A DNA stretch of 64,000 nucleotides from an uncultured Clostridia bacterium (GTDB lineage Bacteria > Bacillota > Clostridia > TANB77 > CAG-508). Positions 18,861 to 27,274 of this stretch are shown piece by piece. The stretch is from assembly GCA_934169725.1 (NCBI GenBank), contig CAKPOF010000004.1, positions 1 through 64,000 of the forward strand. The letters run 5' to 3'. Position 1 is the first letter of the stretch, and every line of letters begins with the position of its first letter. The notes below the pieces were generated by a model. The model was not told where the DNA came from. It was given only the letters and a program-made list of their open reading frames with translations, and did no database searches. Position numbers and translations under genes: made by a program.

Positions 18861-18936
18861 ATATTTATATATCATATTAGTAGAAAGAAAAGAAACTTAA
18901 AAGTAAATGTTTACTAAAAAATGGAGGCGGAAAAAT

Positions 18937-19725
18937 TTGGGTAAAATAATATCAGTTGCTAATCAAAAAGGTGGAGTTGGAAAAACAACAACAACAGTTA
19001 ATTTAAGTACTATTTTAGCAAAAAAAGGAAAAAAAGTATTATTAATAGATGCTGATCCTCAAGGGAATGCAACAAGTGGATTAGGTGTAGAAAAAGAGGT
19101 TGAGTTTTCTACGTATGATATTTTGGTAAATGATACAGAACTACAAGAAACTATAGAAAGTACAGTAATAAAGAATTTATACATATGTCCTGCAAATATG
19201 AGTTTAGCAGGAGCTGAAGTAGAATTGGTTTCAATGATGTCAAGAGAACAAAGATTAAAAGAAAAATTAGAAAAAGTAAAAGAAAGTTTTGACTATATAT
19301 TTATAGATTGTCCACCATCATTAGGTTTAATTACTTTAAATTCTTTTACAGCATCTGACAGTGTATTGATACCTGTACAATGTGAATACTTTGCCCTAGA
19401 AGGATTAGGACAATTGTTAAATACTGTAAATTTAGTAAAAAAACATTTAAATAAAGACATTGAAATAGAAGGAGCACTTCTTACAATGTATGATATAAGA
19501 ACAAATTTATCCAACCAAGTTGTTAAAGAAGTAAAAAAATATTTTAACAATAAAGTATATAAAAATGTAATACCAAGAAATGTAAGAGTTAGTGAAGCTC
19601 CAAGTTATGGAATGCCTATAACAGAATATGATCCAAAATCTAAGGGAGCAAAGGCATATACTAAATTTGCTAGAGAATTTTTAAAGATAAATGAAGAAGA
19701 AAAGAAAGCAAAACATATGATGTAA
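18937..19725 (+). CDS. parA: Chromosome partitioning ATPase ParA (Soj)
   Basis: 262 residues from a TTG start, giving the standard N terminus (M)GKIISVANQKGGVGKTTTTVNLS with the deviant Walker A. DADPQGN, DYIFIDCPPSLG and the C-terminal EAPSYGMPI are all typical. The TTG has GGAGG about nine bases upstream. An in-frame ATG at 18907 has no ribosome-binding site and would put the GGAGG inside the coding region; that leader includes an in-frame CGG at 18928 which should not be translated. It acts with ParB in origin segregation and, in related bacteria, in control of DnaA. Confidence 0.96.
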   Translation: MGKIISVANQKGGVGKTTTTVNLSTILAKKGKKVLLIDADPQGNATSGLGVEKEVEFSTYDILVNDTELQETIESTVIKNLYICPANMSLAGAEVELVSMMSREQRLKEKLEKVKESFDYIFIDCPPSLGLITLNSFTASDSVLIPVQCEYFALEGLGQLLNTVNLVKKHLNKDIEIEGALLTMYDIRTNLSNQVVKEVKKYFNNKVYKNVIPRNVRVSEAPSYGMPITEYDPKSKGAKAYTKFAREFLKINEEEKKAKHMM

Positions 19726-19738
19726 GGAGGAATTATAA

Positions 19739-20578
19739 ATGGCTAAAATGTCAGGATTAGGTAAAGGATTAGATGCTTTGTTTGGGCCAACACCTGAAGA
19801 AGAGCAAGTACAAGAAAATGATGTGTTAAAAAATTTAAACGTAACAGAAGTAGAACCAAATAGAGATCAGCCAAGAAAGAATTTTAATCAAGAAGCATTA
19901 GAAGAACTAGCAGAATCAATAAAAGAATATGGATTAATTCAACCAATTGTTGTAACCAAAAAAGATGGATATTATGGAATAATTGCAGGAGAAAGAAGAT
20001 GGAGAGCTTCTAAATTAGCTGGATTAACAGAAATACCAGCAATTATAAGAGAAGATAATGAAAAAGTAAATTCTGAAATATCATTAATAGAAAACATGCA
20101 AAGAGAAGACTTAAATCCATATGAAAAAGCTTTAGGAGTAAGAACATTAATTGATAATTATGGACTAACACAAGAAGAAGTAGCTAAAAAACTAGGAAAA
20201 GGAAGAAGTACAATAGCTAATATAGTAAGAGTTTTAAATCTAGAGCCACGTGTACTAGAAATGGCAAAAAATGGGAAATTATCCGAAGGACATTGTAAAG
20301 CTCTACTAGCAATAACAGATCCAGAAAAGCAATATAAAACTGCAATACAAATGCTAGAGAGAGGTGCTACTGTAAGACAAGTTGAAAAAAAAGCAAGAAT
20401 AAAGGAGACAAAAGAAGAACAAGATAGAAATCATATATTGTATAAAAGCATAGAAGATAATTTCCAAAGTTTTTTCGGTTCTAAAGTTAGATTAGATGCA
20501 GGAAAAAGAAGGGGAAAAATAATAATAGAATATACTTCTAATGATGATTTAGAAAGAATATTAGGTTTAATAAAGTAA
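19739..20578 (+). CDS. parB: Chromosome partitioning protein ParB (Spo0J)
   Basis: 279 residues. It opens with the short ParA-stimulating tail (MSGLGKGLDALFG), followed by the ParB N-domain with the CTP-binding GERRWRASKLAG and ENMQREDLNPYEKA, the helix-turn-helix (LTQEEVAKKLGKGRSTIANIVRVLNL), and the C-terminal dimer domain (GKRRGKIIIEYTSNDDLERILGLI). It loads onto parS sites near the origin. Start spacing from AAGGAGG is normal and parA lies 13 bases upstream. Confidence 0.97.
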   Translation: MAKMSGLGKGLDALFGPTPEEEQVQENDVLKNLNVTEVEPNRDQPRKNFNQEALEELAESIKEYGLIQPIVVTKKDGYYGIIAGERRWRASKLAGLTEIPAIIREDNEKVNSEISLIENMQREDLNPYEKALGVRTLIDNYGLTQEEVAKKLGKGRSTIANIVRVLNLEPRVLEMAKNGKLSEGHCKALLAITDPEKQYKTAIQMLERGATVRQVEKKARIKETKEEQDRNHILYKSIEDNFQSFFGSKVRLDAGKRRGKIIIEYTSNDDLERILGLIK

Positions 20579-20594
20579 AAAGGAAGGAGTATTA

Positions 20595-21110
20595 ATGGAG
20601 AGTATAATTGAATTTGTAAAAACAGACAATTTTTTAATAATAATGGCTGTTTTAGTAATCTTATTGATAGTAGGATTTATAGTAATGATAACAAAACTTT
20701 CAGCTTTAAATAAAAAATATGGAAATTTTATGAAGAAATTAGGCGATGGAAAAAACATAGAGGAAGACTTAGAAAATTACATGTATAGAGTTGAAAGAGT
20801 AGAAAAGCAAAATGTAGAAATTAAAAATTTAATTGAAATAACTAATAAAAATATGGCTAAATGTATACAAAAAATAGGTATAGTAAGATATAATGCATTT
20901 AAAGATACAGGAAGCGATTTGAGTTTTGCACTTGCTATGCTTGATGAAAATAATTCTGGTGTAGTACTTAATGGGATTTATTCTAGAGAAATGTCAAATA
21001 TATATGCAAAACCTGTAGAAAATGGAAAATCAAAATATACTATTTCAGAAGAAGAAATGGAAGCAATAGAAAAAGCAGTAGAAGGACATGAGGTATATAG
21101 AGTTAAATAG
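20595..21110 (+). CDS. DUF4446 family membrane-anchored protein
   Basis: 171 residues with one membrane segment (residues 12-32, FLIIMAVLVILLIVGFIVMI), a coiled stretch (45-85) and a small globular part with GIVRYNAFKDTGSDLSFALAMLDENNSGVVLNGIYSRE, the conserved core of DUF4446. This family regularly follows parB in clostridia. Its function is unknown; the position suggests a role linked to the envelope or chromosome segregation. RBS AAGGAAGGAG. Confidence 0.85.
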   Translation: MESIIEFVKTDNFLIIMAVLVILLIVGFIVMITKLSALNKKYGNFMKKLGDGKNIEEDLENYMYRVERVEKQNVEIKNLIEITNKNMAKCIQKIGIVRYNAFKDTGSDLSFALAMLDENNSGVVLNGIYSREMSNIYAKPVENGKSKYTISEEEMEAIEKAVEGHEVYRVK

Positions 21111-21128
21111 TAAATTAAAGCAAAAAGT

Positions 21129-21158
21129 AAAAAGAGGAGTCTAATAAGTCTCCTCTAA
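21129..21158. terminator. Hairpin between convergent genes
   Basis: AGAGGAG and CTCCTCT form a stem with A and T flanks. On the minus strand it is followed by a U run and would terminate the small gene at 21200-21373; for the plus strand the U run is missing. Confidence 0.55.
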
Positions 21159-21199
21159 AAAATGTTCATAATTATATAAATCATTTTGTTATAATTATG

Positions 21200-21373
21200 T
21201 TAGAGCGTGTATGTATTTGCCATATAAGTTGAATGAATTAAAATATAAAGTAAAAGAATTACAATAAAGATAATTAATTTTTTCTTCCGATATTTAATGG
21301 CATAATATAGTACAATAAAAGGTAAAAAAGGTGCTGCAAAAGATACTATAAAATTAAAAATTGTTGATAACAT
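21200..21373 (-). CDS. Small membrane protein of 57 residues (contains an in-frame CGG)
   Basis: The frame MLSTIFNFIVSFAAPFLPF... ends STYMANTYTL and predicts two membrane helices (residues 5-25 and 32-50) joined by a basic loop, YRKKK. The ATG has an excellent AGGAGGT six bases upstream and a TTGATT-17-TATAAT promoter, so a real gene is likely. Codon 29 is CGG in the context CGGAA. If this CGG shifts the frame as in mnmE, the product would end four codons later as a 32-residue single-helix peptide. I do not recognise the family. Confidence 0.65.
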   Translation of the reverse strand: MLSTIFNFIVSFAAPFLPFIVLYYAIKYRKKKLIIFIVILLLYILIHSTYMANTYTL

Positions 21374-21413
21374 AATATAACCTCCTAAAAAAACATATAT
21401 TGTATTATATATA

Positions 21414-21442
21414 ATTATAGTATATATTTAGGGAAAAATCAA
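21414..21442 (-). promoter_or_regulatory. Promoter of the 57-residue small membrane protein
   Basis: On the minus strand TTGATT (21442-21437), 17 bases, TATAAT (21419-21414). Confidence 0.65.
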
Positions 21443-21486
21443 TATATTACAAACGTGTTACAAAAAGATGAATTTTTTGTAACATA

Positions 21487-21515
21487 TTGAAAAAACATAA
21501 AAGAAATAGTATAAT
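21487..21515 (+). promoter_or_regulatory. Promoter of the type IV secretion-like operon
   Basis: TTGAAA (21487-21492), 17 bases, TATAAT (21510-21515), followed within 20 bases by GAGGT and the first VirB2-like gene. Confidence 0.7.
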
Positions 21516-21532
21516 AATGTTGAGGTAATAAA

Positions 21533-21871
21533 ATGAAAAAAAAGAAATTAATTATTTTTATGCTTGTTCTAATTATAATGATGTTAGGAATAAGTAATGT
21601 ATATGCAATAGATCCAGATACGTATAAACCTAATGAAATATCTAATGGGGGAAAATTAGCAACCATGGGTAATAAAATAATAGGTGGAATTCAATATATG
21701 GGAAGTATTACATCAGTGGCTGTACTTGTTGTTATTGGGATAAAATATATAATAGGGAGTACCGAAGAAAGAGCTGAATATAAAGAGACAATGTTTCCAT
21801 ATGTAATTGGAGCGTTAATGGTTTTTGCAATTACTAGAGTTTTAAGTATAATTGAAAATATTTTTTCATAA
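21533..21871 (+). CDS. VirB2/TrbC-like small membrane protein 1
   Basis: 112 residues with a signal peptide ending near VYA (residue 25), a short extracellular stretch, then two membrane helices (SITSVAVLVVIGIKYII and FPYVIGALMVFAITRVL) joined by a charged loop GSTEERAEYKE. This is the architecture of VirB2/TrbC pilins, and the helix-GSxEExAEYK-helix signature is shared with the three paralogues that follow. It is the first gene of the locus. Pilin function is inferred from fold and context. Confidence 0.75.
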   Translation: MKKKKLIIFMLVLIIMMLGISNVYAIDPDTYKPNEISNGGKLATMGNKIIGGIQYMGSITSVAVLVVIGIKYIIGSTEERAEYKETMFPYVIGALMVFAITRVLSIIENIFS

Positions 21872-21875
21872 GTAG

Positions 21876-22238
21876 GTGATAAAAATAAAAAATAAGAATC
21901 AAAAAAAAATAATAATATTTTTTACAATAATTTTGATTATAATAAGTTTTTTTCTATATAAAGTAAATGCATTTAGTTTTGAAGACTTAAGTGGAACAAC
22001 GTATAGTGGAAGCGATGCAAAAGATTTAGGAAATAAAATTATAACAACAATAAGTACAATAGGTTCAATAGTTTCTGTAACAGTTCTAGTTATAATAGGA
22101 GTAAAATATATGTTTGGAAGTATAGAAGAAAGAGTTGAATATAAAAAATCATTATTACCATATTTGATTGGCTCAATGGTAGTTTTTGGAGCATCTGTGT
22201 TTTCAAGTGTAATATTTAATGTTATAAAGAATTTTTAA
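21876..22238 (+). CDS. VirB2/TrbC-like small membrane protein 2
   Basis: About 120 residues with signal peptide, SFEDLSGTTYSG, and the pair of helices around GSIEERVEYKK. The start is uncertain. A GTG at 21876 lies inside the only Shine-Dalgarno-like sequence (AGGTGAT, 21874-21880); the codon at the spacing used by neighbouring genes is ATA (21885). It may be translated by coupling, as paralogue 1 ends 4 bases upstream. The mature part is closely similar to paralogue 3 (STIGSIVSV in both). Confidence 0.75.
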   Translation: MIKIKNKNQKKIIIFFTIILIIISFFLYKVNAFSFEDLSGTTYSGSDAKDLGNKIITTISTIGSIVSVTVLVIIGVKYMFGSIEERVEYKKSLLPYLIGSMVVFGASVFSSVIFNVIKNF

Positions 22239-22321
22239 ATAATAATGTAATTGAATTTATAAATTATGTATGATATAATTTATAATAATATATTTTTAAT
22301 AAAATAAAAAGGAGGAAGAAA

Positions 22322-22702
22322 ATGAAAAAAAAGACAAAAATAATAATGAATATTATTTTAATATTAATAGTTATAATGTCAATATTTTTTAATGTATATT
22401 CATATGCAGATACAGCTGCTCCTGATCCAGGTGGATTTTCAGGGGATAGCAAAACAGATGTTAAAGGAATAACTAATATTGGTAATCAAATAATAACAAT
22501 TGTTAGTACAATAGGTTCAATAGTTTCTGTTATTGTTTTAGTTGTTTTAGGTCTTAAGTATATGATGGGAAGTGCAGAAGAAAAAGCTGAATATAAGAAG
22601 ACATTATTGCCATATATTATAGGTGCAGGATTAGTATTTGCAGCGTCAGCAATAGCCGGTATTGTATTTAGTTTTACTAAACAGTTATCAGGCGGTAAAT
22701 AA
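22322..22702 (+). CDS. VirB2/TrbC-like small membrane protein 3
   Basis: 126 residues: signal peptide ending SYA, a Pro/Gly-rich linker (APDPGGFSGDS), a helix (STIGSIVSVIVLVVLGLKYMMG), the loop SAEEKAEYKK, and a second helix (LLPYIIGAGLVFAASAIAGI). ATG after GGAGGAAG. A terminator follows, so transcription may drop before the rest of the locus. Confidence 0.8.
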   Translation: MKKKTKIIMNIILILIVIMSIFFNVYSYADTAAPDPGGFSGDSKTDVKGITNIGNQIITIVSTIGSIVSVIVLVVLGLKYMMGSAEEKAEYKKTLLPYIIGAGLVFAASAIAGIVFSFTKQLSGGK

Positions 22703-22712
22703 ATATAAAATA

Positions 22713-22758
22713 AAAGATCGTAAATTTGAAAAATTATTATCAAGTTTACGACTTTTTT
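22713..22758 (+). terminator. Terminator after VirB2-like gene 3
   Basis: AAAGATCGTAAA pairs with TTTACGACTTT (one bulge), loop of about 20 bases, followed by seven T. Confidence 0.6.
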
Positions 22759-22789
22759 TATAAAGTGATATAAAGTAAGTAAATAAAAT

Positions 22790-22821
22790 AAAAAAACATA
22801 AATAAAATATTTATGTTTTTT
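22790..22821 (-). terminator. Terminator of the tRNA-Ser(GCT) gene
   Basis: AAAAAACATAAAT and ATTTATGTTTTTT form a stem directly after the tRNA 3' end on the minus strand, with a U run. Confidence 0.65.
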
Positions 22822-22911
22822 TGGCGTAGGTGAGAGGGTTCGAACCTCCGCGCCGATTGCTCGACCTAGCAGTTTAGCAAACTGCCCCCTTCACCACTTG
22901 GGTACACCTAC
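22822..22911 (-). tRNA. tRNA-Ser(GCT)
   Basis: A 90-base class II tRNA with acceptor stem GTAGGTG/CACCTAC, long variable arm, anticodon loop TTGCTAA (anticodon GCT), T loop GGTTCGAACC and an encoded CCA. It reads AGC/AGU serine codons. It is antisense to the surrounding secretion locus. Confidence 0.95.
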
Positions 22912-22923
22912 AATTATGAATAA

Positions 22924-22968
22924 AAGTTAGATATTTACTATATCTTTTTGAAAATATCTAACTTTTAT
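22924..22968. repeat. Hairpin between the two tRNA-Ser genes
   Basis: AAAGTTAGATATTT pairs imperfectly with AAATATCTAACTTT, with T-rich flanks on the minus strand. It probably terminates or separates the tRNA transcripts. Confidence 0.5.
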
Positions 22969-22971
22969 TAT

Positions 22972-23065
<94 letters not shown>

Positions 23066-23398
23066 ATATCCTAGACAAATGTCTAATGACATTATACATA
23101 TTAGCATTTTTTGAAACATTTGTCAACACTAATTTTTAAATTTTTTATATAAAAAATTTATCGACTAATTAATAACGATAAATGAGTTGCTTTAAATAAA
23201 AATTATAAAAAATAGAATTATAAAAGTAACCATAAAAACAATATGTAAACAACAAAGCGAAAATGTTAATATTTAAGCTATTTTGATAATAATTTGTAAC
23301 ACAAAATACATATTTATTAATGCAAAAATTGTTGAAAAAAGGGTTATATTATTATATAATATAAAGTATAAGAGACTATGAAAAAGGAGGAAAAAATC
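23066..23398. other. Intergenic region upstream of VirB2-like gene 4
   Basis: About 330 bases. It must hold the promoter of the tRNA-Ser pair on the minus strand. On the plus strand GGTTATATTATTATATAAT upstream of AAAGGAGG probably marks the start of transcription for the second half of the secretion locus. No gene is seen. Confidence 0.5.
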
Positions 23399-23771
23399 AT
23401 GTTAAAGAAATTAATGATAAGTATTAGTTTGCTTGCTATGATATCTTGTATATGGATTAGTAATGTAACTTATGCTTCTGATATAGATTCAATAATTAGT
23501 GGAGCAGACAATTTTACAGAAAGACGGAAATAAAAATATAATAAATGAAGATGGTCTAAAAAGTACATCAGATAAAATATATAATATTTTAACTATATCA
23601 GGTATGATTATAGCTGTTATAGTTGGAACAATACTTGGTATAAAATTCATGGTTTCTTCTATTGAGGAAAAAGCAAAAATAAAAGAAATATTATTAGTTT
23701 ATATTATTGGATGTGTAGTTTTAGTAGGAGCATTTTCATTATGGAAAATAATAGTAAATTTAATGAGTTAA
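23399..23771 (+). CDS. VirB2/TrbC-like small membrane protein 4, frame changed at an in-frame CGG
   Basis: ATG 23399 after AAAGGAGG gives a signal peptide (MLKKLMISISLLAMISC... ending VTYA) and SDIDSIISGADNFTER, then codon 43 is CGG (23525-23527) and the frame ends at AAA TAA. Skipping the C at 23525 continues as Gly-NKNIINEDGLKSTSD into two helices around SSIEEKAKIKE, clearly paralogous to the other three. The corrected product has 123 residues, within the 112-126 range of the paralogues. Without the shift the membrane part would have to start at a GTG (23499) with no ribosome-binding site and no signal peptide. Programmed shifting, mutation or sequence error are all possible. Confidence 0.75.
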
Positions 23772-23799
23772 ATTATAAAAATAATTAAGGAGGGAGAAT

Positions 23800-24141
23800 A
23801 TGGGCACTTATAATATTCCAAGAAATGTTAAAGGTGAAGGAAGAATTTTATATATTTTTTCTACTAAAGCATTAATATATAGTTTTGTAGGAGCTCTAAT
23901 TGGAGGTATATTTTACTTGCTATTTAATGCAATAGGATTAACAATAGTAGGGTTAATTTTTGTAGTTATTTTTGGAGTTATAGGTTTTTCTATAGCAACG
24001 TTTAAAGTTCCAAAAATTAAAACAGTAGAATCTATTAGGGATGTAAGCGGTGAAAACATAGATGACGTAATAAAAAGATATATAAATTTTAAAAGAAAAA
24101 ACAAAAAGAGATATGTGTTATTTACAAAGGAGGAAAAATAA
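23800..24141 (+). CDS. PrgI family protein (VirB3-like)
   Basis: 113 residues. MGTYNIPRNVKGEGRILYIFS is the typical PrgI opening, followed by two membrane helices (residues 27-70) and a hydrophilic tail. PrgI proteins are the VirB3 counterparts of Gram-positive type IV secretion and are usually encoded directly before VirB4, as here. The stop codon overlaps the start of the next gene (ATAATGG). Confidence 0.85.
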   Translation: MGTYNIPRNVKGEGRILYIFSTKALIYSFVGALIGGIFYLLFNAIGLTIVGLIFVVIFGVIGFSIATFKVPKIKTVESIRDVSGENIDDVIKRYINFKRKNKKRYVLFTKEEK

Positions 24142-25355
24142 TGGAAGATAATCAAATAGCAAATTTATTAATGATAATACTAGGGATATTTGCTTTTATA
24201 TTAGTAGTGTTGGTAATAATTTATATTATGCTAATAGTTAAAAACAAAAAAAGAGAAAAAAATATATCAAATGTAAATGGAAAAGAAAATGAATCAGAAA
24301 AGAATTCAAAGAAAACAAAAAATTCTATGGTAGAAACAGTTCAAGTAGAAGAGTTTATGGAATTTGACAGAATAGAAGATAATATGATTATACAAAAAGA
24401 TAAGTTTAAATATATAATGATTATTGAATGTCAAGGTGTTAATTATGATTTAATGTCTGGAATTGAAAAAAATGGTGTAGAAGAAGGATTTGTTCAATTT
24501 TTAAATACATTAAAACATCCAATACAATTATATATACAAACTAGAACTATTAATCTTGAAGGAAGTTTAACTACTTATAGAAGTAAGGTTAATAAAATAA
24601 AAGAAGAATTATATAGAAGAGAACAAGAATATCAAATGATAATGGCAGATGATAAAGCTACTACGGAAATGAAACAAAAAGCTTTATTTGCATTAACTAG
24701 ACAAAGGAATTTATATGAATATGGAACTGATATTATAAGAGATACAGAACAAATGAGCAAAAATAGTAACATTTTAAATAAAAAATATTATATTGTAATT
24801 CCATATTACGTTTCAGAATTAGGAGAAGAAGAATTCAATGATTATGAAATAAAAAACATAGCGTTTTCAGAACTTTATACTAGATCTCAAGCAATAATAA
24901 GAGCATTATCATCTTGTAGTGTTAATGGAAAAATACTTAGCTCAAAAGAATTAGTTGAATTATTGTATATAGCCTATAATAGAGATCAAGAGGAAATATA
25001 TTCTTTAGAAAATGCTTTGGCTTCTCAATATGATAAGTTATATGTAACTGGTGAGGATGTATATAAAAAGAGAATAAGAGAATTAGATAATCAAATAGAA
25101 AGAGAAGCAATTGAAAAAGCAAAGAAAAATATTGATATAGCAAAAAACGAATTAGAAGAGCAAATAACAGAGAAAGAAGCTAATATGGATGATTTAATAA
25201 ACGAAATGGCTAAAATAATACTTGATGGTAATAGAAATTACATTGATGAAGAAATTATAGATAAAGCAATAGAAAATATTGATAATGAAACTAAAGAAAA
25301 GGAGGAAAGCAATGAAAAAGAAAAGAAAACAAGAAGAAATAGTAGTAAAAGATAA
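24141..25355 (+). CDS. Membrane-anchored VirB4 N-terminal-domain protein
   Basis: 404 residues: one membrane helix (residues 8-33), a Lys/Asn/Ser-rich linker, then a TraC/VirB4 N-terminal-like domain (about 65-150, VEEFMEFDRIEDNMIIQKDKF... PIQLYIQTRTINLEGSL), coiled coil (150-190), another strand-rich part (KKYYIVIPYYVSEL) and a long C-terminal coiled coil. In most systems this domain is fused to the VirB4 ATPase; here it is a separate gene overlapping the ATPase gene by 44 bases. The partner at 3409-3999 is a shorter, unanchored relative. Confidence 0.8.
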   Translation: MEDNQIANLLMIILGIFAFILVVLVIIYIMLIVKNKKREKNISNVNGKENESEKNSKKTKNSMVETVQVEEFMEFDRIEDNMIIQKDKFKYIMIIECQGVNYDLMSGIEKNGVEEGFVQFLNTLKHPIQLYIQTRTINLEGSLTTYRSKVNKIKEELYRREQEYQMIMADDKATTEMKQKALFALTRQRNLYEYGTDIIRDTEQMSKNSNILNKKYYIVIPYYVSELGEEEFNDYEIKNIAFSELYTRSQAIIRALSSCSVNGKILSSKELVELLYIAYNRDQEEIYSLENALASQYDKLYVTGEDVYKKRIRELDNQIEREAIEKAKKNIDIAKNELEEQITEKEANMDDLINEMAKIILDGNRNYIDEEIIDKAIENIDNETKEKEESNEKEKKTRRNSSKR

Positions 25356-27273
25356 TCTTGAAAAACAAAATTTATTACATAGAATGACAATCAAAGAGTT
25401 AATTGCACCGTCAGGAATAGATGTATCAAACTTAAATCATTTAGAAATAATGTCAAATGTTAGAAAATATGCGAGAAGTTTTTTGGTTTCTAATTTACCA
25501 AGAATGTGTACTTTTCCAGAGTTGTTTAGAGATATGTATATGTTTGGAGATGTTAACGTATCTATATATATTGAACCTATAGCAGAATCAAGGTCACAAA
25601 ATGAATTAAACAGAGTTATAAATGAACTAGAAACAGAAAGAATAGTTGCAGCTGATAGAGGAAATATAAATAGAGAAAGTACATTAACACAAAAAAGAGT
25701 TGAAGCCGAGCAATTAAGAAATGAAATAGCAGCTGGATTTAACAAGTTGTTTGAATCATCAATAATAGCTACATTATTTTCTACAAGTATAGAGGAATTA
25801 GATAAGGAATCAAAATTATTAGCAACAGAAATGTCAAAGAACTTAGTAGAAATAAAAGGGGCTTGGGCAATGCAAGAAGAAGCTTTTAAAACCAATTTGC
25901 CTTTAATGGATGATAAAATAAAAAGGGTACACACATTTGATAGAAGATCTATGGCAACAGTTTTTCCATTTACAACATCGGACATAGGACATCCAACTGG
26001 CGTACCATTAGGATTTAACAGACAAACAGGAACACCAATTTTATTTGATAATTTTCATCCATCATTAACCAATTATAATATGGTAATATTTGCAAAATCT
26101 GGTGCAGGAAAATCAGTTACAATGAAAACATTAATTTCAAGATCATCTGTATTGATGGGGATTGAAAGTTTGGCGTTAGATGCAGAAGGTGAATATTCAA
26201 TAGTAGCCGAAAGTTTGGGTGGAATAAATGTAGTATTAAGTCCTAACTCAAAAACAGTAATAAATTTATTTGATGTAGAATCTGAAAATATAAAAGATGA
26301 AATTACGGGAAAGAAAAGAATAGTAGTTAATATTGAGAATAAAGTTGAAGACGTGACGCAAGCATTATTAACAATGGCTAGAGGAAGTACAAGAAGTACA
26401 GATGTTAATGAATTAACAAAACAAATAATAGCTGAATCTGTAGCAGAAGAATATGCAGCAAATGGAATAAATAACAATCCAGATAGCTTATATGAAGAAA
26501 GCCAAGGATTTAATAGTGAAGATAAATTATATAGAAGTAAAAAAAAGATGCCAACAATTGGTTCATGGTATAAGAGAATACAAGCTAAGGCAAGAGACAA
26601 TGTTAATAAAGATTATAGTTTTCATTACAGTTATTTATTAAAAGTTATGAAACAATATGTAAGAGAGTATGATGGTCAAATGGCTTATTTTGATGGGCAA
26701 TCTACATTTGAATTATTAGACGGTGCAACATTTATAAATTTAGATATTTCACAATTAGAGGAAAGATTTGCAAGACCATTGGCACAACAAATATTGTTAT
26801 CTTGGATCTGGGAAAAATATGTAAAAAAGAATAGTGAAGATAGAAGTATGGCAAGAAAGAAAAGGGTTATTGTAGATGAAGCTTGGATGTTGCTACCATA
26901 TCCTGAAGCTGTTGATTTCTTAAATACAATGGCTAGACGTGCCAGAAAAAGAAATGTTTCATTGGCAATTATATCTCAAAGATTCCAAGATTTCTATGAA
27001 AAACCAGAGGCACAAGCTGTACTTACATCATCAGATACAAAATTGTTTTTAGCACAAGATAAAGCTGAAATCCAATATTTAAAAGAAGTATTCAAACTAA
27101 GTGACGGAGAAGCTGGATTTTTAGTTACATGTACAAAAGGTGAGGGATTATTAAAAGTAGGTCAAGATTCTGCAATATTACAAATAACACCAACACAAAA
27201 AGAATTTGAATTTGTAGAAACAAACTTAAATAAGTTAGTAGAGATGAGAAAAAAGAAAGAGGAGAATAATTAA
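25312..27273 (+). CDS. virB4: VirB4-type type IV secretion ATPase
   Basis: 653 residues from the ATG 25312, which has GGAGG five bases upstream; an in-frame TTG at 25279 is not needed. Motifs: Walker A FAKSGAGKSVTMK near residue 265, the switch region LALDAEGEYSIV, Walker B KRVIVDEAWMLLPYPEA near 525, and SLAIISQRFQDF with a downstream arginine. VirB4 drives pilus or substrate export at the inner face of the membrane. It is flanked by the N-domain protein upstream and VirB6 immediately downstream. Confidence 0.92.
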   Translation: MKKKRKQEEIVVKDNLEKQNLLHRMTIKELIAPSGIDVSNLNHLEIMSNVRKYARSFLVSNLPRMCTFPELFRDMYMFGDVNVSIYIEPIAESRSQNELNRVINELETERIVAADRGNINRESTLTQKRVEAEQLRNEIAAGFNKLFESSIIATLFSTSIEELDKESKLLATEMSKNLVEIKGAWAMQEEAFKTNLPLMDDKIKRVHTFDRRSMATVFPFTTSDIGHPTGVPLGFNRQTGTPILFDNFHPSLTNYNMVIFAKSGAGKSVTMKTLISRSSVLMGIESLALDAEGEYSIVAESLGGINVVLSPNSKTVINLFDVESENIKDEITGKKRIVVNIENKVEDVTQALLTMARGSTRSTDVNELTKQIIAESVAEEYAANGINNNPDSLYEESQGFNSEDKLYRSKKKMPTIGSWYKRIQAKARDNVNKDYSFHYSYLLKVMKQYVREYDGQMAYFDGQSTFELLDGATFINLDISQLEERFARPLAQQILLSWIWEKYVKKNSEDRSMARKKRVIVDEAWMLLPYPEAVDFLNTMARRARKRNVSLAIISQRFQDFYEKPEAQAVLTSSDTKLFLAQDKAEIQYLKEVFKLSDGEAGFLVTCTKGEGLLKVGQDSAILQITPTQKEFEFVETNLNKLVEMRKKKEENN

Positions 27274-27274
27274 A

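Noticed and set aside
18907..18936. ATG start for ParA ten codons upstream of the TTG, which would include a CGG codon
   Set aside because: It has no ribosome-binding site, would bury the GGAGG inside the gene, and adds residues (MFTKKWRRKN) not seen in ParA proteins. The CGG at 18928 is therefore probably not translated, although it would be a counter-example if it were.
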